From contig CAYUIY010000111.1 of assembly GCA_964444915.1 (NCBI GenBank), positions 1 to 5,150 of the forward strand: a DNA stretch of 5,150 bases, given 5' to 3'. Under the pieces are notes generated by a model, which was not told the origin of the DNA, made no database searches, and saw nothing but the letters and a program-made list of their open reading frames with translations. Of the stretch, positions 1-5,085 are shown in pieces. This DNA comes from Anaerorudis sp964444915 (GTDB lineage Bacteria > Bacteroidota > Bacteroidia > Bacteroidales > Dysgonomonadaceae). Numbering within the stretch: position 1 is the first letter of the stretch; each line of letters opens with the position of its first letter. Both the position numbers and the translations under genes were made by a program.

Positions 1-621
1 GTTCAACAACTCCAGCATAACGGGCTCGGCTTGCAAATAACCGGCTTGCCCCAATGCATTAACGAGGGTTGTTTTCATCTGATCCGAATCGGCCGCCAAA
101 AGTGCCGAAAGAAGGGCCTCACCCGCTGCCGGCGTGCCGATATGTGCCAATGCCTGAGAGGCCGGACCCGACAGTCGCTCGTTTGTAAGCAGCGTCGAAA
201 GAACAGCTACATTACTCTCGTCTCCTATGAGCTCGAGCTGACGGATCAGCATGGCTTTTATCTCATCATCCAGAGGCTGCTGTAGTGCTTTTCCGCAAAC
301 ACTTGCCGCAATCGCTCGTTGAGCATCGTTGTTTGCCACAAAATGGATCCATCCGCTGATGGCATAATCCACGGTTTCGTTGCTTTTGTTCCCCGGAGGA
401 TTCAACCTGCCAATCAGGTTCATGAATCCTTCTTCGCCGGTAGAAACCAAATCCTTCATCAGTTGGTTGTACTGTGATGGGTTTTGTGCCGGCAGTTGTG
501 CCAACACATCGGCAACAATGGTTGAGTTGGTTCTGTGTTGCGGTGTCTGAGCCATTGTTCCGCTCATCATGAGCAGAAAGACACCCAAAAACGTCGTGTA
601 TTTTTTTATCTGTTTCATCAT
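1..621 (-). CDS. Exported HEAT-repeat protein, N-terminal 207 residues (probable HEAT/3-keto-disaccharide hydrolase type)
   Basis: The minus strand is open from an ATG at 621-619 to the window edge, giving 207 codons with no stop; the C-terminus lies outside. Residues 1-24 form a signal peptide (Lys3, Lys6, Lys7, then a hydrophobic run FLGVFLLMM) with likely cleavage after Ala24 (GTMA, then QT), so the protein is exported. From about residue 34 on it is alpha-helical, with HEAT-like repeats clearest at 120-207 (for example LLTNERLSGPASQALAHIG and ADSDQMKTTLVNALGQAG). From memory, Bacteroidota proteins with this N-terminus are often about 1,000 residues long and may end in a DUF1080 domain (now 3-keto-disaccharide hydrolase), but that part cannot be seen here. 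It lies 20 bases after the Gfo/Idh/MocA gene, so it is co-transcribed with it and may act on or bind the oxidised sugar. A second ATG directly follows the first, so the start could be one codon later. HEAT-type export is secure; the enzymatic domain is inferred. Confidence 0.82.
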   Translation of the reverse strand, partial: MMKQIKKYTTFLGVFLLMMSGTMAQTPQHRTNSTIVADVLAQLPAQNPSQYNQLMKDLVSTGEEGFMNLIGRLNPPGNKSNETVDYAISGWIHFVANNDAQRAIAASVCGKALQQPLDDEIKAMLIRQLELIGDESNVAVLSTLLTNERLSGPASQALAHIGTPAAGEALLSALLAADSDQMKTTLVNALGQAGYLQAEPVMLELLN

Positions 622-641
622 TTCTTCAATTTGTTTGCGTA

Positions 642-1895
642 TTAAATGTTCCAGGGTGAACGAGTGGTCTGATTCAGCAACCGGTTTGCTTCCGGATCGT
701 TTATGAATTCCTGTTTAACCGGATCGTAATGCAAGGTGCGGTTCAACCGTAAAGCAATTCCTCCCATGTTGACAATGGTAGCCGAATAGTATCCGTTTAC
801 TTCGTTCAAAGCAAACTTTTGACGGGTACGCACACATTCGATAAAATCGCCGTTCTGCGGTTTCGGCTCGGGATATTCTGCTAGTTTCTTTTCCCAATCG
901 GGGATGTCGCAAACAAAATTTTTATATACGTTTCCCTTGGGTCCGGCAATGTAAGGGGTATCGGGGTTTCCGTAGTCTCCACCCCAAAGTACGATTTGGC
1001 AGCCGTCTTCGTAGGTATAAGTAATGGAACGCCACGTACCCACTGCATCGGGATGCTGCTGAGGTGCATCCACTTCTACTTTTATGGGGCTGGTATCGTC
1101 TTTCCCCAACAGATATTGGACCGGATCGATGTAATGCTGCCCCATGTCTCCCAATCCTCCGGCATCGTAATCCCAATAACCGCGGAAGGTCTGATGCACA
1201 CGATGAGCGTTATATGGCTTATAAGGTGCCGGTCCCAACCACATATCGTAATCGAGTTCCGGCGGAACAGGCTGGGGTTCCAAATGAGTTTTGCCCACCC
1301 AGTAGAATTTCCAGTCGAAACCGGTATGTTTGCTGATGGTAACCTTCAACGGCCAACCGAGCAAGCCACTGTCGACCAGCTTCTTCAACGGTTTCACGGG
1401 AGTACCCAAACCGTAAAACGTATCTTTGAAACGAAACCACGTGTTCAACCGAAAGATATTCCCATGCTGTTTCACGGCCTCCATCACCCGTTTCCCCTCG
1501 CCGATGGTACGGGTCATAGGTTTTTCGCAGAAAATGTCTTTTCCTGCATTGGCTGCTTCAACCGCCATAATACCGTGCCAATGAGGCGGAGTGGCAATAT
1601 GAACGATATCCACGTTCTTATCGAGAATCAAATCGCGAAAATCGTGATAAAGCGATATTTTGTCTTTCACCAGTGCGGCAGCTTCTTTCAAGTGATTCTT
1701 GTCCACATCGCACATGGCCACTACACGCGTGCCGTCGTAGGGAATGTGATTCCGCCCCATTCCGCCGACCCCGATAATTCCTTTTGTCAACTCGTCACTG
1801 GGAGCTATCATACCCCTGCCCAGTACATTACGAGGAACAATGGTCAGAAGCGTTACGCCTCCGACCGCCTTTAAAAATTGTCTCCTGGTTGTCAT
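642..1895 (-). CDS. Gfo/Idh/MocA-family oxidoreductase with twin-arginine leader
   Basis: This 417-residue protein is a probable NAD(P)-dependent sugar or cyclitol dehydrogenase. The leader TTRRQFLKAVGG (residues 2-13) matches the twin-arginine consensus, followed by a hydrophobic stretch to about residue 22, so it is probably exported folded with its cofactor bound. The Rossmann fold begins at residue 40 with GIIGVGGMGRNH (GxGGxG at 42-47), the acidic residue after the second strand is in MCDVD (61-65), and the family signature EKP is at 124-126 (FCEKPMTRT). The C-terminal substrate domain includes GGLGDMGQHYIDPVQYLLG (246-264), where the helix carrying His254 and Asp257 normally lines the active site. 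Length is normal for Tat-type members. It lies 50 bases after the PHP gene and 20 bases before the HEAT-repeat gene. Related enzymes in Bacteroidota oxidise sugars at C3 to 3-keto compounds, and the HEAT neighbour fits that. The substrate cannot be read from sequence. The family is near certain; 3-dehydrogenase activity is inference. Confidence 0.94.
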   Translation of the reverse strand: MTTRRQFLKAVGGVTLLTIVPRNVLGRGMIAPSDELTKGIIGVGGMGRNHIPYDGTRVVAMCDVDKNHLKEAAALVKDKISLYHDFRDLILDKNVDIVHIATPPHWHGIMAVEAANAGKDIFCEKPMTRTIGEGKRVMEAVKQHGNIFRLNTWFRFKDTFYGLGTPVKPLKKLVDSGLLGWPLKVTISKHTGFDWKFYWVGKTHLEPQPVPPELDYDMWLGPAPYKPYNAHRVHQTFRGYWDYDAGGLGDMGQHYIDPVQYLLGKDDTSPIKVEVDAPQQHPDAVGTWRSITYTYEDGCQIVLWGGDYGNPDTPYIAGPKGNVYKNFVCDIPDWEKKLAEYPEPKPQNGDFIECVRTRQKFALNEVNGYYSATIVNMGGIALRLNRTLHYDPVKQEFINDPEANRLLNQTTRSPWNI

Positions 1896-1945
1896 GTTTC
1901 TGTTATATCTATATAGATGAATTGGATTTTGTTTTTAATCTGCTT

Positions 1946-3025
1946 TTACCAAAGAGAGGTCACCACATATTTATCTTTCGCGATAACACAATTCGTGAAA
2001 GTCACCTCGCTACCGGAACGGATGTTTGCCCTCATCGTCTGATTGGGATACAAAGGAACGTCATACATCAGATTCCCGTATCGGATTTGATAAGTAACAT
2101 CACTGTGATTGGTAATTTCGATAGTTCCCTTGCTTTCATTAATTACTTTTACAGACAGAGATTCTTTAATAAGCGATTTAAGGAACTTTTCTTTCCCTGA
2201 AAGAATATTATTATAACAAGCTACCGTTCGTCCTGCGAAAAGCGCTTCTTTCACTGCTTCTTCCGTATATTCTTTGGCAAAGACAAGGGTCATTGGGCGC
2301 ACAAACCTACCCCGGTAAAGATTGGCACTGGTATAGTGAATATCCGTATTGGCAAAAGGTGCGAGTCCGAATTCGTTACACCAATCCATCACTTTCGGAT
2401 ATTCTTCCGAGGAATTGAATACTTCCACGCCGTGAATTTTATTGGCGGCAATCAATTCCCTGTGAATAGGATATAAGGTGGTGGTATCGTTAGGCCATCC
2501 CGGATGATTCCACAAGATGTAGGCTCCTTGTTTTACCGCTTCGTCGATAGCATCAAGCGGATTAGGAAGATCAAGTTTATTGGAGTTCTGCAAAAAAAGG
2601 GCATTGAGATGTCCTAACGGTTTCTGACGGGTAATTTCGGAACCTTTAATTACTATCATCCCAATGGCATCGCCCCGTGTTTTGGCTATTTCATAGGACT
2701 TGTTGAAATCGCTCACCACAATATCTTTATAGGGACGATATTCGATGTGATCGGTAATGGCAATTACATCCAACCCTTCGTTCCAGGCTTCGTTCACCCG
2801 TTGGTCAGGCCATACCTTACCATCGGAAAAAACCGTATGAATATGAAAGTCACATTTGAGGGTTTTGTATCCGTCAATATCGGGAATATTGATATGATAA
2901 CGATAGTTCTCTTCATTAAGGTTGGGATATTCATAGACCTCCTCATTTCGAATTTGGGCATTGCCGTTTCCATACATACCCAAAACGCATAATGCGGTAA
3001 TAACTATTCGTCTGCGTGTTTTCAT
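1946..3025 (-). CDS. Exported PHP-domain metal-dependent phosphodiesterase (Sb-PDE-like)
   Basis: The product has 359 residues from the ATG at 3025. That start is preferred because it begins directly with a signal peptide (MKTRRR, then VITALCVLGMY, likely cleavage after Ala23 in GNGNA|Q). The frame stays open upstream to an ATG at 3061 and a GTG at 3082, but those would put 12-19 polar residues before the signal. The PHP metal site is complete: HxH at 61-63 (DFHIHTVFSDG), Asp92-His93 (ITDHIEY), Glu130 (KGSEIT), His139 (GHLNALF), His174 (NHPGW) and DxH at 228-230 (ANTDIHYT). This set of ligands fits a two- or three-metal phosphoesterase. About 75 C-terminal residues form a beta-rich domain seen in Bacteroidota relatives called Sb-PDE family phosphodiesterases. 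It follows the EEP hydrolase gene by 62 bases and precedes the Gfo/Idh/MocA gene by 50, so all three are probably one transcript. Hydrolysis of an organophosphate diester in the periplasm is likely from the family; the natural substrate is unknown. Confidence 0.9.
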   Translation of the reverse strand: MKTRRRIVITALCVLGMYGNGNAQIRNEEVYEYPNLNEENYRYHINIPDIDGYKTLKCDFHIHTVFSDGKVWPDQRVNEAWNEGLDVIAITDHIEYRPYKDIVVSDFNKSYEIAKTRGDAIGMIVIKGSEITRQKPLGHLNALFLQNSNKLDLPNPLDAIDEAVKQGAYILWNHPGWPNDTTTLYPIHRELIAANKIHGVEVFNSSEEYPKVMDWCNEFGLAPFANTDIHYTSANLYRGRFVRPMTLVFAKEYTEEAVKEALFAGRTVACYNNILSGKEKFLKSLIKESLSVKVINESKGTIEITNHSDVTYQIRYGNLMYDVPLYPNQTMRANIRSGSEVTFTNCVIAKDKYVVTSLW

Positions 3026-3087
3026 TCTTTTAACTATTTTATTTTTATTAGTAAGAATCATATCTTCATTAGCATCAGTCACTTTAT

Positions 3088-3882
3088 CTATTTTTTCGAT
3101 ACTTGAACGTCAACCCATACCGGCCGATGATCCGAAGCCACCAATTCTTTCTTCACACCGGTTTGTATAACCCGGATACGAAATGCGGGATTCTTTTTGA
3201 AAAAGATATAGTCGATGCAATTACGGGGATTATCCGAAGGGAAAGTTGGCTGACGAGGGTCATTCAGCATTTCCCATGACTTTTCAAGCTCTTCGATTTC
3301 GGTGGATTGCGGCGTTGCATTCAAATCGCCGGCCAAAAAAACAGGCTTTGTTGTATATTTTTTGATCGTTTCATTAATGACCTCAACCGAAGACAATCGA
3401 TCGGATTGCATGAGCGACCAATGGGTGCAACACATCACATAACCGGGCAATTCAACAATCAGCAGGCTTCTTTTCTCCTCACTCCCGGGAAGTTGTACAA
3501 TCTCTTTTCGTAACGGCTTCGCCTTACTCAATATCCCTATTCCATATTTTCCGCCCTGATAATCAATGGATCCGCTGTAAGAAGCGTACATGCCGAGCCT
3601 TTTTGCCAGTTCATCAAGAACCACTTTACCCTGGCTGCGCTCGGTGGCACTGTCCAGCTCCTGAAGCGCTACACAATCCGGATCGATTCGCCGGATCACA
3701 TCGGCTATGCGGTCGTAATTGACCACCTCATCCATGCCTCGTGCATTGCGTATGTTGTAAGAAACAATCCTGATCTCCTCTGTATCCGTTTTCGGATCTG
3801 CTGCTCGGCACAAATCACCACTGGTAAATACAAACAAAATCACCGCGCTTAAAAAATAAGCGACAAAATAACGATTCATCAT
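3088..3882 (-). CDS. Exported endonuclease/exonuclease/phosphatase (EEP) family hydrolase
   Basis: This 264-residue protein has the DNase I/inositol-phosphatase fold. Residues 1-27 are a signal peptide (hydrophobic FVAYFLSAVILFVF, likely cleavage after Ala27 in LCRA|AD); Cys25 lacks a proper lipobox, so a lipoprotein is unlikely. Catalytic landmarks appear in family order: Asn43 (VSYNIRNARGMD), Glu75 as metal ligand (ALQELDS), the strand GIGILSK (114-120), His154 (CCTHWSL), Asp186 and Asn188 (LAGDLNATP), Asp224 (CIDYIFF) and the Asp251-His252 pair (VASDHRPVW). Length is typical of secreted single-domain members. The start is the first of two adjacent ATG codons. It is the first gene of the probable operon and is preceded by a -7-like element. 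Members act on phosphodiesters or phosphomonoesters including nucleic acids, sphingomyelin and inositol phosphates, and sequence alone does not choose between them. The pairing with a PHP phosphodiesterase suggests sequential cleavage of one phosphate ester, which is inference. Confidence 0.92.
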   Translation of the reverse strand: MMNRYFVAYFLSAVILFVFTSGDLCRAADPKTDTEEIRIVSYNIRNARGMDEVVNYDRIADVIRRIDPDCVALQELDSATERSQGKVVLDELAKRLGMYASYSGSIDYQGGKYGIGILSKAKPLRKEIVQLPGSEEKRSLLIVELPGYVMCCTHWSLMQSDRLSSVEVINETIKKYTTKPVFLAGDLNATPQSTEIEELEKSWEMLNDPRQPTFPSDNPRNCIDYIFFKKNPAFRIRVIQTGVKKELVASDHRPVWVDVQVSKK

Positions 3883-3908
3883 TTGATTCCGATTAAATAA
3901 ATTGCTTT

Positions 3909-3916
3909 CAAATATA
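3909..3916 (-). promoter_or_regulatory. Possible Bacteroidota -7 promoter element
   Basis: Read on the minus strand this is TATATTTG, a full match to the TAnnTTTG -7 element of the Bacteroidota primary sigma factor. It ends 26 bases before the ATG of the EEP hydrolase gene, which would give a leader of about 20 bases. No TTTG-type -33 element is found at the usual 19-21 base spacing; the nearest TTGTTG (3946-3951) is 29 bases away. The surroundings are very A+T-rich, so a chance match is possible. It is the only good candidate for the start of the four-gene operon. Confidence 0.4.
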
Positions 3917-3984
3917 CGACTTAAATTTTAAAATATATGGGCTATCAACAAAAAAATCCCGGAATTACTTATCTACTTCCTTTT

Positions 3985-3993
3985 CTAAGACAA
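3985..3993 (+). repeat. Candidate terminal inverted repeat core, low-coordinate end of IS remnant
   Basis: CTAAGACAA here matches eight of nine bases of CTTAGACAA read on the minus strand at 4864-4872. The flanking outer bases (ACTTCCTTTT here, ACCCCAAAT at the other end) agree only partly. Spacing from the OrfB end is plausible for an IS3 terminus, but the match is short. Confidence 0.35.
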
Positions 3994-4021
3994 TTTTTAT
4001 ACTAAAAAAGTTAGTCATACC

Positions 4022-4041
4022 ACTTGCCCAATTGGGCAAGT
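4022..4041. repeat. Perfect 20-base palindrome within the low-coordinate end of the IS remnant
   Basis: The arms ACTTGCCC and GGGCAAGT flank AATT, so the whole 20 bases are self-complementary. As RNA it would form an 8-bp stem with a 4-base loop containing three consecutive G-C pairs. There is no immediate T-tract on either strand, so it is not a classic terminator, although a T6 run lies about 10 bases further on the minus strand (4005-4010). It sits between the last recognisable OrfB residues and the proposed terminal repeat, in unusually intact form for this decayed region. It could be an operator, part of the original element, or chance. Confidence 0.6.
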
Positions 4042-4063
4042 CATGGGAAAACGCAGTTAAAAG

Positions 4064-4569
4064 ATACAATTGCTCCGGTTTTTTATATTCCTGAGATTAA
4101 TGAGGCCTTACAGCATTATAAAAATTTCATGTAATCCCTTATTTTATAATATAATTCTAAACCATTCGATGATGGTCAAAGATATTTTCTCCTGTTTTAT
4201 ATATTGGCAGAATCTTTCTATAAATACATTGCCGATTGTCCAACCCTTTCTTGTGCATCTTATCGACAATTGAACGTGATCCCATAGCATGCAGCTCCAT
4301 TTTCAAGCATAATCGGCAAATCGCTCGAGATTTACTTCATGATCCTGAGCTTGTAAATAAGCCGCCATTGCGGGAACTTCATAGGAAGGAGTTATTATAT
4401 ATTGTTTATCAATAAGCTTCATTAGTTCATCATTATATGAACTATTTTTATTAGGAGAATAGTAGAAACTTGAATGAAACACATCCTGCAATTCACATTG
4501 GCGTGAAAAACTTAATTTGTGAGTCCTGTTTACTTTTGTCATTCGTTTGTATTTGGTTATTTCCCCCAT
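4064..4569 (-). pseudogene. IS3-family OrfB transposase remnant, internally deleted
   Basis: The first 88 codons (4569-4303) are open and contain the HTH_21-type N-terminus of IS3 OrfB: LSFSRQCELQDVFHSSFYY, then ELMKLIDKQYIITPSYEVPA and MAAYLQAQDHEVNLERFADY. A stop follows. A neighbouring frame continues MELHAMGSRSIVDKMHKKG (4300-4244), which fits the linker after the first domain. The text then jumps to the end of the catalytic core: DN (about 4240-4235) and, in another frame, NVFIERFCQYIKQEKISL (4230-4177), where the Glu is the last residue of the DDE triad. ELYYKIRDYMKF (4157-4122) and FYNAVRPH, a stop, SQEYKKPEQLY (4123-4064) form the usual C-terminus (pattern FYN-RPH-S-YKTP). About 140 residues with both catalytic Asp residues are absent. 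The last frame stays open to a stop at 3965-3967, probably read-through into the element end. Confidence 0.82.
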
Positions 4570-4830
4570 ACTTTTTTTAAGAAGTCAACATCCAATTGAA
4601 GTTAGTTAATTTTCTTAAATAAAGCATCTTTCTCTTTATCATCTTCAATTTTTGAAGCCCTCTTCAAAAAACTGTACTCGAATTGGATAAAAATTGACTC
4701 TTCCAGGTTCATATCTTACTCACCTAAATCTCATACTTCCGACCGATTTCCCTGTTAGTTTTTCTTTCTTGAAGTACTTCCAAGATTACTTTGGTTAGAA
4801 CCATGAATTGTAAGTTTTTCTTTTCTTCAT
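4557..4830 (-). pseudogene. IS3-family OrfA remnant (helix-turn-helix and leucine-zipper protein)
   Basis: The frame opens with ATG at 4830 (MKKRKTYNSWF) and then needs frame changes to follow the family pattern. After a stop near 4797 the adjacent frame gives KVILEVLQERKTNREIGR and KYEI, the helix-turn-helix region, followed by a stop. The same frame, after further stops, gives TWKSQFLSNSSTVF. A second change leads into ASKIEDDKEKDALFKKIN, a stop, and LQLDVDFLKKVWGK ending at 4557-4559, which is the characteristic coiled-coil end of OrfA (pattern KKIGQLQVENDFLKK). At least two frameshifts and four in-frame stops are present, so no product is made. In intact elements OrfA binds the terminal repeats and regulates transposition. 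It overlaps OrfB by 13 bases. Confidence 0.8.
4570..4580 (-). promoter_or_regulatory. Relic programmed -1 frameshift site of the IS3 element
   Basis: On the minus strand the end of OrfA contains TTAAAAAAAGT, a run of seven A followed by G, in the codons TTA AAA AAA GTA. The OrfB ATG (4569-4567) begins on the last base of that GTA codon, in the -1 frame relative to OrfA. This is the standard arrangement by which IS3-family elements make the OrfAB fusion transposase. Because both frames are broken elsewhere, the site no longer has a function. Confidence 0.55.
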
Positions 4831-4863
4831 AACAACAAATTAAATTATTCAATTTTATTATTG

Positions 4864-4885
4864 TTGTCTAAGATTTGGGGTAATT
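4864..4885 (-). repeat. Candidate terminal inverted repeat, high-coordinate end of IS remnant
   Basis: The minus strand reads about ATTACCCCAAATCTTAGACA going inwards, 34 bases before the OrfA ATG. An ACCCCAAA...TAGACA pattern is familiar from ends of IS3-family elements as I recall them. It separates the GH3 fragment from the OrfA remnant, exactly where an element end is expected. Confidence 0.45.
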
Positions 4886-4902
4886 ATATTGGCATACCTC
4901 AC

Positions 4903-5085
4903 TCATTCTAACGGGCAACACAACTGTCCTATTTTTTCGGCCAATGTCATTCTGCCCAACAGATCTTTTACTCTGCTTTCCGTAGGCGCATTCGGATTCT
5001 TATACACAGGCTCATCTACCCATTGAGCTCTACCCGGAACAACAAAGGATAAGGCGACTGCAGTCAAAACAACTTTATATTTCAT
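4903..5085 (-). pseudogene. Glycoside hydrolase family 3 (beta-glucosidase-like) N-terminal fragment, truncated
   Basis: The frame from ATG at 5085 encodes 60 residues. Residues 1-20 are a signal peptide (MKYK, then VVLTAVALSFVV, likely cleavage after Ala20 in PGRA|QW). Residues 26-58 are the conserved start of GH3 enzymes: VYKNPNAPTESRVKDLLGRM and TLAEKIGQLCCPL (pattern RVxDLLxRMTLEEKIGQ). Full-length GH3 enzymes of this type have roughly 750-800 residues with the nucleophile Asp near residue 280-300, so over 90 percent, including the whole active site, is missing. Homology stops after Leu59; Glu60 and the TGA belong to foreign sequence leading into the IS remnant. The intact enzyme would have been a periplasmic exo-beta-glycosidase of a polysaccharide-utilisation locus. 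The remainder is not found on the other side of the element, so insertion was accompanied or followed by deletion or rearrangement. The fragment is still open with a usable start, but any product would be a functionless exported peptide. Confidence 0.85.

Larger units (their letters stand above)
3965..4890 (-). mobile_element. Decayed IS3-family insertion sequence remnant
   Basis: This otherwise gene-free stretch of about 0.92 kb contains, in order on the minus strand, a broken OrfA (4830-4557) and a broken, internally deleted OrfB (4569 to about 4064), as in IS3-family elements. Candidate imperfect terminal repeats are 4864-4885 (minus strand, TTACCCCAAATCTTAGACAA) and 3970-3993 (plus strand, ending CTTTTCTAAGACAA); they share C-T-[TA]-AGACAA and diverge outside it. 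The outer ends are uncertain by perhaps 20 bases and no target duplication is visible. Intact relatives are about 1.2-1.4 kb, so roughly 0.4 kb is missing, which matches the gap inside OrfB. Base composition is more A+T-rich than the flanking genes. The copy cannot make a working transposase. Assignment to IS3 is firm from the protein fragments; subgroup (IS150-like) is a guess. Confidence 0.8.

Noticed and set aside
31..285. Plus-strand open frame of 84 codons
   Set aside because: It lies antisense to the HEAT-repeat gene, is rich in Cys and Arg with no recognisable pattern, and has no leader signals.
996..1874. Long plus-strand open frame (292 codons) opposite the oxidoreductase gene
   Set aside because: It is fully antisense to a clear Gfo/Idh/MocA gene with all family motifs; its translation shows no domain and results from the codon use of the real gene.
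1784..2200. Plus-strand open frame of 138 codons
   Set aside because: It crosses the ends of two well-supported minus-strand genes and has no family resemblance.
4001..4015. Short inverted repeat ACTAA-AAAAG-TTAGT
   Set aside because: Five-base A+T-rich arms are expected by chance in such DNA and no G-C-rich terminator stem is present.
4070..4273. Plus-strand open frame of 67 codons in the gene-poor region
   Set aside because: It is antisense to the OrfB remnant, and its hydrophobic look comes from the A+T-rich complement of transposase codons.
4303..4569. Intact small hypothetical protein of 88 residues
   Set aside because: It matches the N-terminus of IS3 OrfB and is followed out of frame by the rest of that protein, so it is a transposase fragment, not a gene.
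3883..4902. CRISPR array, tRNA or riboswitch in the gene-free kilobase
   Set aside because: No regularly spaced repeats, tRNA-like cloverleaf or conserved riboswitch core was recognised; transposase relics account for most of the stretch.
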